64,000 bases of DNA from Anoplopoma fimbria (Eukaryota; Chordata; Actinopteri; Perciformes; Anoplopomatidae): contig NC_072457.1 of the NCBI RefSeq assembly GCF_027596085.1, forward strand, positions 30,494,398 through 30,558,397, given 5' to 3'. Positions within the stretch are counted from its first letter, which is position 1, and each line of letters begins with the position of its first letter. Positions 1-14,900 of this stretch are shown piece by piece. The position numbers and the translations under genes are program-made. The notes under the pieces are model-generated. The model had not been told where the DNA came from. It was given only the letters and a program-made list of their open reading frames with translations, and made no database searches.

Positions 1-3000
1 ATAATATTTCACACTGACACAAAGCAGCAGCAGAGTTTTTTTTGGCAGTGTTAACGTTAACAGCTTGCCTGCTGAAGCCCACTGGCTTTCACCCAAGAGA
101 AATTATGTTAGCATTATCTAATAATGCATTCCCTTCAACCAGTGGAAGCGAAAAGAAGCAGTCTGCTATTGTGATGGTTTGGACAACGACACATTCTTAT
201 GTAATATGTCATAAGTTCATTTGGAAGAGGATGACACCATATACTGCCCATTAAACAAATATTATCAGGTGGATTTCTTTAAATACTGCTTCTGTAACTT
301 GAGATGCAGCCACTCTCACTGCACTGCCCCTTTGACAACACCTACAGCATCCTGACTAATCAGGAATTCTGAGCAGGACAAAAGCAGTGAACAGTGAGAA
401 GTTGAGTCCCTGTTGCCCGTCGTCTGCCCGTCTCTCCCTGGTTTCTGCTCCACATTGCTTTGAAAAGATGCCCCCCTCATACTGAATTCTGATTGTGTCA
501 GTGCTGTACGATTCACGGCTGTGCACCAGAGTGAGAAGGTGATGGAGGGGAGGTGGAGTTAGGAAGACGGCCGGGACGGGGGGGTGATGAGAAAAGGAGG
601 GAGGGAGGTAGGTCCAGGTGAACAAAAAAAGAGCAAGGTGTGATGACAGAAGGAGTGAACAAACGTGGAGGAAGAGAGGAAAATGAGGAAAGAATAAAAA
701 GATGTTCAGAACGAGAGAAAGGCAGATCGGGTTAAAAAGACAGAAAGAGAAAGAAAGGACGTTTGAAGCTGCCTGACATTAAAGAGGCTTTAAAGGCAGC
801 TGAGACTCAACACCGAAGGGTGGGATGAGGAGGGGGAGGTGCATGATGTAGGGTCCCTTTGTTAAACCCCGTCAGTGAAGAGAATTGACATAACGAATAG
901 TTCAATCTCTGCACCTAACAATCTGCACCGCTGCCTTCTCAGCAGCCAAGATTTACCACCGTGTACAGTATGTAATAGGCTCTATAACTACGAAGCATTA
1001 TGTCAGGGTGTCATTCATAAATGTATGAACATAGCACATGTTTCCATACACTGAGGAAAAAAATAAACACATTTGTGTGACATTTGAGTTTGAAGTCAAA
1101 TATCAACATCACTGATTCACTGCTCATCTCGCCAACAAATCACACTGTTGCCTCGCCCGTAGTAAAACACCGTATCGCTCCGATGCAAATGAGCTGTAGT
1201 GGGTGTGATGCATGGATTGGATGTAGTATCTTCGGGAAACACGCAGGCGATACAAGCCTGCGCCACTCATGTCAATCTACTCCGCACCAATATGCACATT
1301 AATGCTTATGAATGGCCTGAGAGACGAGGCTTTACGGAGGGCTGCGGTGAAAGAGCCCAGAGGCCGTAGGGTCTTTGCAGTGAGTAATGATGTGAGTTAG
1401 TGAGGGGAGGTGTTTGTGAGTAGGAGTTGCTGGTTTTCCTTCAGTAATGAGTGAGCAGCGTATATAAAAAAAGAAAAGAAACATACCCGTAAGCGCACAC
1501 ATACATACAGCGAGTTAAAGGTGAGTGAATGAGCACACGTATGAGGGGCATAACGACACTGGAGCTGCTGATGGAGGGGGGAGATGAGAGGCTGATGCTG
1601 CACATCAGCATGTGATTATTCCAGGGCTTGAACCTGCTGTGAGCTGCATCCATTATTTGCATGAGTGTTTGTGGCCATAAATGTGCTGTACTGTATGTGC
1701 AGTAGGAGGAGGGAGAGAGGAAAATAAAATGCGTGGGTGTGTCTTTGGATAGAAATGACAGATAAGTTAGGTCGCCAGAATAGAAGAAAAGCAACTGCAG
1801 ATTGCGAAATAGCTAGGCAGATAGTATGCCAGGTCATACGGAGGTCATGAGTCAAATGCACAACTGCCCTCGGAAAATTCTGACCAGATTCCAAATACAT
1901 TCATTATCCCTTCCCTTGACTATGTATATTATACTTACAAACACAAAGGTCTAAGTGCTGTTTAAAAAGCTTTCTCACCAAATAGTCACAGTAAAATACC
2001 AAACTCCTTTTTTTGCCTAAGAATCTTGGAATAAGCCTATAAAATAACGGCTATGTGTTTGCACATATATTTTTGATATGTAAACTCCCCTCAGGTTGCT
2101 GAAACACTCACATTTCCAGAAATGCAATGACTAGGTTGAAAGCTAGTGTATGGCTGGACCGTGTGGTGAATTCTTTAGATTGTGTCCAAATTGTTACAGG
2201 GAGGGTCAGTAGTAGTGTCTATAATGTGAGTTCCTGGATATTAAATAGTCATCTGCGGTTTTCTAAATGATATGACATGATTAAGCTATGTTTTAGTCAA
2301 ATTATTGAGGACTGCTTTAACTGGACTTAACTGGGTTAGAAACATATGTAGATGATAGCTAGAGAGACACAAAGACGGCTAGAAAAATACCTAGACAGAC
2401 AGCTAGCTTCAGTGGGGGGTTTTGTAACAGACATGTTTGACTAATTGTGAGGTTTCAAAGCAGTAGGCAAGTCAGCATAGCTCTAATATACAATATTTCA
2501 CTGTAGTAAAAACGTAATTGTGGCCATAAGAACACAGAATGTCTCATGTAAAGATTGTAAAGCCCACTAAGGTAAATTTGTGATTTGTGATAATCGGCTG
2601 CACAAATAAAATCTGATTGAAATTACTTGAATCATGCTTTGTCATAGATCAAACAGTGATCCATTTTCAATCAATTTTTATAATACTGATAAATAAGGCC
2701 ATATCATGCACAGAGGATTGTTATAAATGTATATTCATAAATCTGGTTGATATAAATCAACCCAAATTATATTAAACTCAAGCAGGGACCACAGTGCAGA
2801 CAAGTGATTTTAGCACTCAACTACTTGACTAGTTGAGCCAACCTCTACCAGATTGAGAGACAGACATGAAATCCAGAGGAATAGACAAAGTGATCTTCAT
2901 TCAGAGAGTGATGCTTGGCTCACTTCACTGTGTTAAGGTGCCCTGAAGTGCTCTGGACAGATGTCTATGTAAAACTCTCTGTAGTATTATTAGTATTCAT

Positions 3001-3460
3001 CAGCATCAGCCTCAAATAGGTACTCACACAAACATACCCATGAAGTTAAACAAATCATCTTTCCAGTTATTATTTTACGCAATCTCAAGACAACATTGCA
3101 GCCTGTGAGTTTAAAAGAGAAGCTGATTACTTCTTATGGAGCAAAAGCAGAAACAGGGCTTTGAGGAGTCCTGAGCTATCTTAATGGAACATGGTTTCTG
3201 AATATGTGAACTGGAAACACAAAAGCAGTGGGTGGAAGATTATCCAGTATACCATATCATCAAAAACTCTTTCTAACAGTGCCTTTGGACCTCAATGTTC
3301 ATACACACCACAATTCATTTTGGGATGAAATAAAAACCACTAGTTCATTTTTAAGTTTAAGTTTATCTGAAACCGTGTTTGAGGTAACCAAAATCATGAG
3401 AAAGGTGGGAGCCAATTACACCAGATTCAATCACAATGTTGCCTGTAGCTGTGGGGATCT
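1..3460. other. gene-free stretch, no recognised exon
   Basis: I see no exon with flanking splice sites and no recognisable protein similarity. The sequence is mixed unique-looking DNA with purine-rich patches (about 590-780) and AT-rich parts (2000-2800). The short open frames on both strands have no family signature. Confidence 0.55.
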
Positions 3461-3462
3461 TC

Positions 3463-4820
3463 AAGGCTGGACTAACAATCAGGCAAAGTGGGCAACTGCC
3501 CTGGATGCCCCAGACCCCCAGAAGCCACAGGTTCATTGTGTAGCAACCGGTCCAAGGTAATTGGAACTTTGCTTGGGAAACGCACCACTGAGGCTCAATA
3601 TCAACCACCATGATAAAGGCCTTCAGGTGGGTCCTACTTTATCCCTTTAACACGACACTATTTCTGTTTTGTGCTTAAATGTGATACATTGTTGAATTAC
3701 TTTGTGTTCAATCAAATTATGATACGACAAACCTGGAGTCATGCAATATTTCATCATAGGAATACTGTACACAATGTACAACGCTTCCCAGTATAGTGTT
3801 TCCCAATAATTACAGAGACTGTGGCAGCTCGCTAAGGGGGGCTCTGACCGCTACAGCTTTGCAGCACCCTCCGCTGCTTCTCGAGGCCCTGGACTTACTG
3901 TGCCTTCTCTCCCTGCTGGGAAGGAAGAGATCCCCTGATCCCGGAGGACTGTCCCCAGTGCATCAGGGGTCTGTCGAGATATCAGCAGCTCACCTGACCA
4001 GTCTAAACATGTGTGTGTAACTTTTTTGCCACAACATCACCATTCACATTTAGATAACCAATTTGTTTATGATTAAATTGTTTACTAGAGCACAATGTTG
4101 GATGAAATACTCTGATCTTTTATTTCAATAAAAGTTATAGGCTACTGACGTTTAACAATACTGTTGAAAGTAAAAAAATACTGCTTTCGAAATGTTACTT
4201 TTAATTATTGATGCATCACTTTATTGTTGCAGCTGGTAAAGGTGGAGCTATTTTAACTACTTTATACTTAATAATTATATATTTCTGACTAATACTTCAT
4301 AGTTAATTAGTTGATTTATATTTTGTATTAAGAATATGAATCTGCAAAGTAGCCTATCTAGTAGATAATATTGTCAAATAAATGTAGTGAAGTTACAAGT
4401 AAAATATTTCCCTCTGAGATGTAGCGCACTAGAATTATAAAGTAACATGAGATGGAAAAACTTTAGTAGAAGTACCTCAAAATTGTTCTTAACAACAATA
4501 TTTGAGTACCCTAAATGTACTTAGTTATATACCACTAGGGCTAGAAAGTGCTTCATAGACCTAGCCTCTTCATTTTGCTTCCAGAATGCACCAGATTAAT
4601 GCATTTGACTTTAAAATATACAATTTTTTATTTATTTTCTACCACAAGAACCCCATAGAGGGTCAAAGGTCCAGCCACCATATTCTCACAGAATCCTGTT
4701 TGTAACATTTTGAATTACGATGATATTTGACTATTTTCTGCCGATGGGCTTGCTGAAAAAGGTTGTGGGGCCCGACAGATCATTTTCGCTCAAGGGCCCC
4801 ACAGCAGGTTAGTCCAGCAA
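3463..4820. mobile_element. possible degenerate DNA transposon with short inverted ends
   Basis: An 11-base motif, GCTGGACTAAC, near 3465 recurs as its exact inverted complement near 4810. Both copies are followed inward by similar GGGC/GCCC-rich text. The spacing of about 1.35 kb and the AT-rich interior without a transposase frame would fit a non-autonomous hAT-like element or two independent copies of one repeat. I could not find a clean target-site duplication, so this is tentative. Confidence 0.25.
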
Positions 4821-4840
4821 TGGAGACATCCTGCTCTGGA

Positions 4841-5700
4841 CTAGTGTGTTGAGGCTTTAGACTCATCAAATGGACAAATGGACTGTGTACCTTTTGTTAC
4901 ACCACACATTCTATCAGTTCCTATATAAAATGAATTTAACACTCTGATCATGAATACAATTGACATCTGGCCAAGCTTTACACATAGTCCAACATTACAT
5001 AACGAAGCAGGTGGGAATCTCATTAATGGCTCAACCCTCCAGCCACTGGGAAAGGCTTCTGAGAGCGTTAATCCCACTCCTGACGAAGCCGAGCATCGCT
5101 GCTGACTAAAGCACCTCACAAGCATGAGTGCAGTGGCCCACTGGCAGCGACGATGGAGTTTACTAAGCACCGGGTGGACTTCACATAACAGCCACTCAAT
5201 GAAAACAAAAGCCCTGGCCCTGAATGCTGAGCCTCTGTTCCTGCAGAAAAATCTAATAACCGATGTTCGCAGCATCTCCTTTGCATCGTCCAAGGATGAC
5301 GCGTCCTTATTGCAATAGATCGGCCTCAATTGATTTGTCTTCAGAAGCCTCTCAGAAAAAAAGGCCCCATTGATTTTCTGGTTTATAGCGAGGGCATGTA
5401 AGAAGTTCAAGTTTGTTGATGGAAAGACACCTGTTCAACTCGTGTGCAGTGGGAAGGACACACAAGAGCGATGGTTTAAGTGGGTTTGCTTTGTGCCAGG
5501 GCTTCTATTGGAGATAAACAAGGCCATTTGTCTGGTATCGCAGCAGCTCACTTGTCGTTATAACTCAAGTGCCAGGCGGCGTCGGCCCAGTCATCTATCA
5601 ATCACACATGTCAGGATGCCACAACAGAACAAGACACTGCTGACAACGGTGGAGACACAACACTGTCACAAGGGACACATTTTGTCAGTTTAAGAGTGAA
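4841..5700. other. unique-looking block, candidate conserved non-coding DNA
   Basis: This block has few simple repeats and is less AT-rich than its flanks. It contains octamer-like (CTTTGCAT near 5278), bicoid/OTX-like (TTAATCCC near 5068) and homeodomain-type words. An open frame of 189 codons runs on the minus strand (5410 to 4841) and a 107-codon frame on the plus strand (5370 to 5693). Neither has a recognisable domain. I favour regulatory DNA over a coding exon, on weak grounds. Confidence 0.25.
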
Positions 5701-8264
5701 CAGAAACACAAAACACAGAAAATAGAAGATACCAACACCAATGAAATTCCACAATTAACGATACCCAATTCGAACAAAACCACGGTTACAAACAAAACCA
5801 AAACAGTAAATACCACGTACTTCACCATTCACTGCATGACTTTCTTGCTTTGTCTACAGAACAGTGAGCAGAAGCAGTGAGACCATTAACTGCTATGGCC
5901 ATCCATAACTACATCTGTTTTTTTAAATGCCAATTTCTCCACTGCCGCATGGTGTTTAATAACTATTTAGCAATATGACAGCTTGTTTCTCTCAAATTTC
6001 TGGGGTTTCTTATTTAAAAAAACATACTCTGTAGATCATTGGCTCTGAAGCTATTGTCCTTTTGGGAAGCCAGGAGCAAAAGCTGAATATGGCTGAAGTA
6101 AATCATGTTAATGCAATATAATAATCCATCTTTTTCTTACAAACATACAATCAAGATTTTTCCACTCAATGAATAGTAAGAGTGTTTCATCAGTACATAA
6201 AGCTCCAGGCCAAGCATGACTACCCCTCACTGACATCATATACCAGAAGGTAAAATAGTCATGAGGAAAAGGTCAACGCGTGATGGGAGCAAAGAGAAAC
6301 AGACGAAGTGAACACTCTATTGATTAACTCGTCCATGTGTCTTTCTACAGCTTTGATTCATCTCCAGACCCTTCTCCTGCTGTAGTGATGTCACTAGTCC
6401 TGTTTCATTGTCAAGACAAGATGGCATCAGCCAGAGCCTCCCACTTTGAGCTTCACAATGGCTCTTAAGAAACCTATGGTCGATCTCACGGAGACCATGT
6501 CAATATATGTATGTAATATGTGTAATATGTATTCTAATGTGTCATATGTGTGTGTGTATGTTGGATGTGAGTGGACCATCTGAGTTCATAATAAAGATTT
6601 ATATAATATATTATACAGTTTATGGTTTCCATCAACTGGTTTGGAGTGAATAAACTGGGTCAGAAGTTAGCACTATAGGCTTGCATGGCTGTAATATTCC
6701 AGCAGAGTAGAAGAAATTGAGGTTCTGAACCAGAAACTAAACTGATCCAGTGTTTCTGGGGACCCATTTTTAAATATGACAAACCATTGCAACCCGACTT
6801 ACAATAGGCCTTCTCTATAAATAGTGAGAAGAGAGAATTGGTGCGTAAATCAACATTCCTGACCATTTTTACTGCCATTTCTTCATCACCTTATATTACC
6901 TGAATAGGTGAAAAAGCCATTTCCAAGAGATATGTTTGATAAACAACCGATTCGGCGAGGCATTCCCATAATCCATTAAGCGCATCAACTCTTTTTAACA
7001 AAGGCAAAAACAACCTAAGGTTAGGGTGAAACCTTTTTTACTTATTAAGGCATTTTTTAAATCAAATTGACTGTTTCCATACTGCTTTTCTTATGCAATA
7101 ATTCAAAATGGGCATAAAATATTTGAATGGGATTTTTCTGAATGCTGCATCAATTTTTGGTGTGACTCAACCCCCGCCTCACAGCTGCCTAACGGTGTGA
7201 TTTACATTCAAGGCTGCTGGAAATGACGGCTTCATTGTGACGAGGTGCTGGTGGCTGCCTATGAGCAGCTAAAGGGATTTTTTAAATGAATTTGTATTTT
7301 AACACTTTTGCTTTCCACCTTCTTATACCTGAGTCTCAGCATCACTCCTTTAGGTTTACTGGAAACGTCTTGAAGGAATAAGTATCTGTCAGTAAAGCCA
7401 GTGAACTGAAAATTAGTTTTAACTTTATTCAACTGAAATAAAACTGATGACCTATCATTCTTTAGAGCACATTGATTTTGTTATTGGCAAACTGATTCTA
7501 CCTGTCTGTCAAAAACTAAATGAAGCAATGTTTTCCGCCTCTTGTTTTCTACATCTGCCCACTCCCCACCCACTTATTCATCCACCCAGTTTCCTTTCCC
7601 TCTGTCTTCCTATCTCTCATTCCCGCGGCTCAGCGATTGTTCTTGTTATCGCTGAGGAGTGCACGGGAATTTTGTGTCAGTGCGTATGTGTTTGACGACC
7701 AGGCGGTGCTGGTGAAAAATGAGGCAGTTGGTGGCAATTTATCAACACTTGAGCGGCGTTCTGGCAGAGGGAGGCGAGGCCGCGCAAAACACGACACTGA
7801 GGGTTTGCGTGAGGCCGGGTATGATGAAATGGATGCGGTTTCTCCTCCGCTGCCTCAGACAGCCAGTAGGGAGGATAGATGAAGAGGGAAACAGAGATGG
7901 GGAGGGGAGAGGGAAGGGTCTTTCCTGTATCTGCAGGCTTCCACTTCCACATCAAGCATCGGCTTTTCTCCCGCAGCTACTCCCTCCACATCATCACCCA
8001 TCTCCTTCCTCCTACCCCTCTCATCCCAGGGAGTCAGTCTTAAAGGGGTTTGCTCTTGCAGCACACGCTTTTTCCTTTTTTGCTTTTTCCTGTGTAATTT
8101 GTATCTTTGTTGGCGTGGAAACGGATGACAGAATTCCCATACAGGGAATGAAACTCTTTCACAGTCCGATGATGCCTTGTTGACACTCCCCCTAACCCTT
8201 TATCTTTCAAATCATCACTTGATGCATCTCCCTCCCTATCACCTGTGCTCTCAACCCCCTTTAT

Positions 8265-8267
<3 letters not shown>
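5701..8267. other. gene-free stretch
   Basis: No exon or RNA gene is recognised. The part 7100-7280 is unique-looking, non-repetitive and moderately GC-balanced. The part 7540-8060 is C/T-rich on the plus strand and open in several frames for compositional reasons. Confidence 0.5.
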
Positions 8268-9682
<1,415 letters not shown>

Positions 9683-9975
9683 AGGGAGGCGTCCAGGAGG
9701 CATCCTTATCAGATGCCCAAAACACCTCAAATTACCACTTTCGTAGCGAAGGAGCAGCGGCTCTACTCCGAGCTCTGGATGTCTGAGCTCTTCATTCTAT
9801 CTCTAAGGCTGAGCCCAGCCACCCTACGAAGGAAGCTCATTTTGGATGCTTGTATTCGCGATCTCATTGTTTCGGTCACTACCCAAAGTTCATGACCATA
9901 TGTCCGAGGCTGAAAGTAGACGGACTGGTAAATTATGAGCTCCGGCTCTATTGCCTCTTCACCACAATAGTCTGG
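9683..9975 (-). pseudogene. non-LTR retrotransposon (LINE) ORF2 C-terminal relic
   Basis: Read on the minus strand, the segment encodes YGHELWVVTE, then SFLRRVAGLSLRDR, then a degraded stretch with in-frame stops ending near a GCLLDASL-like segment. This is the familiar C-terminal tail after the reverse-transcriptase domain of fish LINEs, whose intact form reads roughly YGHE-WV-TE, then FLRR, then a WFGH-RMP motif. Frame breaks make it a dead fragment. I recognise the element type but cannot assign the clade. Confidence 0.75.
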
Positions 9976-12450
9976 TAAAACGCTTAAATCACTGATCGCC
10001 CCCCAGCAAATGGCCTGTAAATCTTACGCTCCATTTTACCCTCACTGGTGAACATGAAAAAGGGATATTTGAACGCGTCAGAACGGTTTGCTCCACATAC
10101 TGGGTCAGTCTGGGCCGAGCGCCTGGGCCAAGGGCACGCACACATGCAGACACACAAAATGGTGTAGTAAACTTTGAAATACTGGGTTGACTTATATTTA
10201 TTATTTAACAATAACAGATCAATTCTAACCTTAAGGCAAGACTATGTACATTTTGAAATCAATATGAAAAGTTGAATTCATACTCAAAAAAACTAATCGT
10301 TGCTTAATTCTCTGGGGTGTTGCTGCTCTTCTCTGTGCTACTTCTAAACTACTTTAAGCATTTACTTTATCAAAGAACTCCATTTTTGAGCACTAATTAA
10401 CAGTAAGATAAAAAATGTCAACATTTTTACTCAAGCTTTATGGATGTCTGAGATAACACATAAAAAGCACAAAATACAAGCGTCTTTGTCCAAAATCAAA
10501 GAAAAACTGTATGAAAACTGCACTGAAAAATACGAATTACAAATTTGTCCGCGTGTGTTTTTTCCAAACTGGGGACATTGGTTTTATTCTTGACAGAACA
10601 AGCCATCCAAAGTCAAAAGTGAAGTGACCTCTGAGAAAAACACATGTGCACACATAGCTTCATCCTCGGTGGGCCAATTGGTATATAAAAAATAAAAAAG
10701 CCTCAACGGGTCAATCTGAATTACCCTTAAGGAGGATGAGATTGGTGATGATGTTTAAAAAGTGTCAGGCACACAGCCAGTGAGATACATTAAAGTAAAT
10801 TTAGAGCCACTGAGCAGGGACATGAAAATTCACAGCCTCTGGACCTCAGTCCTCCAGTTAATACAGGGCTGAAGAGCAACAATCTGTGTCCTTGTATCGC
10901 TATACCTTTTTAATGAGAGCGTCGGCTCCCAACAGAGCTCATCGCTGCAACCTTGTGCCTATCGCCTCTGCAATTTTTCCATGACATTTTACAAATGTTT
11001 TGTAAAGGGCAGTAATGTTTGTATAACAGCATGAAGTTAATTGAAACAATTTCCCACAGTTGAAGCTGAAGAGTCTCCCGGTGAATTATTGATAGTTTGG
11101 GACTATGTGACAATGGTGGTCAAATCCGTCTAACATATAATAAAAGCAATAGTTAAAGTGATCGTATTTGGGGTTGTTCTGGTAGTGAAGGGGTTAAGAC
11201 ACATACCACCTCGTTCCTTGTATAATTCCAGTTGGGATCTTTGTTACATATCATCAGCCCCCTCTTCCTATGCTTCTTGTCTCATTATAATGCCATACAA
11301 TAAAATAAAAGCAGCATTCAAAAAGTGATATCCATTTTCTTATCATTTCATAATTTGTGTACATTGTAATTTGTGTACATTTTAACTGTATATTGACTTG
11401 GACTTCTGTTCTAGAAATAAAGACTTTATTGTGCTGCCCACATGTTTTGCTAAAAAAAACACAGTATTTTGAACGGGAGAGTGACTGTAAGCTAAGGTCA
11501 CCTCTTGCACCTCTGGACACAGTTTACCATGACATTTTCCACTTCATTTTCTTTTCTTTTGTTGAAAATATATCCAACCATTATCGCTAGCCGGTTCCTT
11601 TAAAGGCAGTAGGGACAGTCAATCACAAGGCCGACACCATTCACATAGTCACAAGTGACTAACTATAAAATATTACACAAAACAGTACAACACTGAAGTA
11701 CGAATACTGGGGAAAAATGGTATCAAAGAAAAAGTTTCCCAATTTCATAGTTCCAACTCTTAGACAAGTTGGGAGTCAAGGTCAAAGCAGAAGCAGAGTG
11801 AGTGTCATAGAAAATAAATGCATTATGGCCTCTGTAAATATGATGTGAACCTGAAGTGGTAGAAGCAATCCGCCACGCAGAAGAACTCTGACTAGTTTAA
11901 GTATTGTCTTCTGCAGTTTATGTATCTGTAAACCCACAAGGCCGTACAGCAATAAAAGCAATCAATAGCAATATAAAAAGTTAAATCCAGAAGCAAGCAG
12001 CATATCACTCCGTCACTCGAACCACTGAGAAGTTTGTATCCTCTTGCCTTGACTCTTTTATTTTACAGGCATTGATTTCTCCACACTCTTGCTCTTCCCC
12101 TCCCTCAGCACCCCTGTTGTTTCCCTCCTCTGTTCAGATCTCTTCATCTCCTCTCCTGCTGCTCCGTCTTTCATGTTTCTCTCCTCTCTTTGACAGAGAC
12201 AGAAACTCTATTTCTCTTTCTCTGCCACCCAGGGACACAACCCACAGTCCACTGTTGAGAAGCTCGCTCCCTGACACTATCCGAAGGTGAATAGATTTCA
12301 GCCAGTTACAGTAGAGCTTGGTGCTATACTGTAAAGACTGATTCAATCAGAAAGAGCTAGTAACCTGTGTTAGCAACATGTTGTAAAAAAAAGTGGGGGG
12401 CCCTTGAGGATATCCAAGCTCAGGTTTTAGCCTAAGTTTAGTTAAGCCTT
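9976..12450. other. gene-free stretch
   Basis: No exon recognised. There is a small tandem duplication near 11352-11387 (two copies of AATTTGTGTACATT) and a C/T-rich patch at 12060-12250 that is open by composition. A short shared word near 11616-11633 (GTCAATCACAAGGCCG) resembles the repeat family at 18845 and 24490. Confidence 0.5.
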
Positions 12451-13420
12451 TACTACAGCATGGTCACTACTGCAGCATGGTCACTACTACAGCATGATCA
12501 CTACTACAGCATGGTCACTACTGCAGCATGATCACTAATACAGCATGATCACTAATACAGCATGGTCACTACTACAGCATGATCACTAATACAGCATGAT
12601 CACTACTACAGCATGATCACTAATACAGCATGATCACTACTACAGCATGGTCACTACTACAGCATGGTCACTACTACAGCATGATCACTAATGCAGCATG
12701 ATCACTAATACAGCATGATCACTAATACAGCATGGTCACTACTACAGCATGGTCACTAATGCAGCATGATCACTACTACTACAGCATGGTCACTACTACA
12801 GCATGGTCACTACTGCAGCATGATCACTACTACAGCATGGTCACTAATGCAGCATGATCACTACTACAGCATGATCACTACTACAGCATGGTCACTACTA
12901 CAGCATGGTCACTAATACAGCATGATCACTACTACAGCATGGTCACTAATACAGCATGATCACTAATACAGCATGATCACTACTACAGCATGATCACTAC
13001 TACAGCATGATCACTACTACAGCATGGTCACTACTACAGCATGGTCACTACTACAGCATGATCACTACTACAGCATGGTCACTAATGCAGCATGATCACT
13101 ACTACAGCATGATCACTACTACAGCATGGTCACTACTACAGCATGATCACTACTACAGCATGGTCACTACTACAGCATGGTCACTACTACAGCATGATCA
13201 CTACTACAGCATGGTCACTACTACAGCATGATCACTACTACAGCATGGTCACTACTACAGCATGGTCACTACTACAGCATGGTCACTACTACAGCATGGT
13301 CACTACTGCAGCATGGTCACTACTACAGCATGGTCACTACTACAGCATGGTCACTACTGCAGCATGATCACTACTACAGCATGGTCACTACTATAATATG
13401 TACACTACTACAGTATGGTA
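12451..13420. repeat. minisatellite, 17-bp unit, about 57 copies
   Basis: Head-to-tail copies of TACTACAGCATGGTCAC run for about 970 bases. Variants are mainly GG/GA in the middle (GCATGGTC versus GCATGATC) and CTAC/AATA or CTGC/AATG at the junction. AAT variants concentrate in the first half, while the last 350 bases are nearly uniform. One unit near 12775 has an extra ACT. Because 17 is not a multiple of 3, all three plus frames are traversed. The predicted repeat protein (51-base cycle) exists only where no AAT variant introduces TAA. Confidence 0.97.
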
Positions 13421-14900
13421 GGAAATATCCTTCGGTTTAGGCAGTAAAATGATTTGGTTAGTTTTAGGAAAAAGATCATGATTTGGAGTTAAAATAGACC
13501 CTGTCTGGCAAAAAGTCCTTAAGGCTTTTCTAACCCTTAAAAGAAATTCAGGATGGTCTAATAACATCATTCTGCATAATAATTAGCTATTTGCTTGTGT
13601 TTGTTGCAGGGAGATATAGGGAGGTATTTTAGGAGCAATGGGCCTTTAGAACAATATTTTTTTTTGTTTTTAGGATAACGGCCAGTCAGAAAAATGGGCT
13701 TTTGGTCCAATGGGAGATTTTCGGGCTATTACGTTTTCTTTTTGTCCGCATCTGCATGGCTCAAAGGTAATTCGTGTTTGGTACCCCTGTCTTAAAATAA
13801 TCTCAGAAAATAACAATTTTGCTTCTATACTTCAAATTTCAGGAGGTACAAGTCAAAACATTACACACTTTGTAAAGGACTACATGTTGGTGCAACCTGC
13901 AACAAAAACTATAGAGATCTTCTTGGGCCCATGGCCTTTATTTCTGCTGAATTTCAGTAAAAATCCTAAATTGTTTTTGGAATATCTTGCTAACAATCAA
14001 ACGTACCTAAATAGTCATGTACGCACCAAATGTTCTGTCTTGGTGACATGGTCCTGTTATGACATAACTTTAGGGATCAAATGCCAGAAATGTTTGGTAG
14101 CCCGGATCAAGGTTCAAAGTATAGTGTGTCCTATCAACTGTGCCTGCAGCCTGTTAAGGGAGTGAAAGGCTAAAGCTGGGTTAAGGCCTAGAGGAACCTG
14201 CTACAGCTCTGCCTACTCAGCACAAAGCCGCTCTCCCTGTCTCAGTCTCTTTGTAGAGAGGCTGATCAAAGAGCGGAGCGCGCTCAGAGGATTCACCCCG
14301 TCAGGGAGCTTCCGAGTGGATCAACACGGACATCCCATTATGTTTCCCAGTGGGGTACGTTGAGGGATGAGAGTGCACACACACCCTCGTGAGCCTGCGT
14401 GTGAGCAACTGTGAACAAAACTGTGAGCGTGAGCTGCTGCACTTCGGTTCTGAACGTACAATTCTGTGCATGTTTGAAAATACTTCGCATCGGAGTTTGA
14501 TGATTGATGATTGAGTTTTTCGTAGCATCTGAGTGTGAAACAGTCCGCAGCTTTGATCTGTAATGAGGAAGGTAGGGTCGAAGTGAGAAGCGCAGCCTGT
14601 TATTTAAGATGAGAATCACAGGATCAAAGGCTTTTTCTCACCTCACCTTCCATCTCTCTCTCTTTCTGCCTGTGTGTCTCTGCTTAACCTCAGGCGTCCT
14701 TGGCTCACCTCCTAAACTTACCCTTCTGCTTCAGCAGTATGGAGGTGTGTACCATCACATTCAAACAGGGACTCTGGGTCAAAACTCACACCTTTGAGCA
14801 ACAAAATGAATCCCAACCAGCTACAGGACCGCTGCTCACTTGCTGACCTCTGACCTTCCTTCTGATAGGTGACAAAGCTTTAAAATGATTTCCTGACAGA
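13421..14900. other. gene-free stretch with one unassigned open frame
   Basis: A 151-codon plus-strand frame runs from 13710 to 14165. It is Cys/Ile/Asn-rich, has no motif I recognise and lacks clear splice context. It could be a relic or chance. The segment 14170-14560 is more GC-rich and unique-looking. Confidence 0.4.

Noticed and set aside
4841..5410. 189-codon minus-strand open frame
   Set aside because: No recognisable domain or periodic codon bias by eye, and the other strand is open too. Kept only as a candidate non-coding block.
12451..13420. CRISPR-like regular repeats
   Set aside because: Units are contiguous with no spacers, and the genome is eukaryotic.
13007..13440. Repeat protein with a 17-residue period
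   Set aside because: Artefact of a stop-free 17-bp minisatellite read through all frames; it ends wherever the AAT variant creates TAA.
13710..14165. 151-codon plus-strand open frame
   Set aside because: No motif, no splice context, unusual composition. It may be chance.
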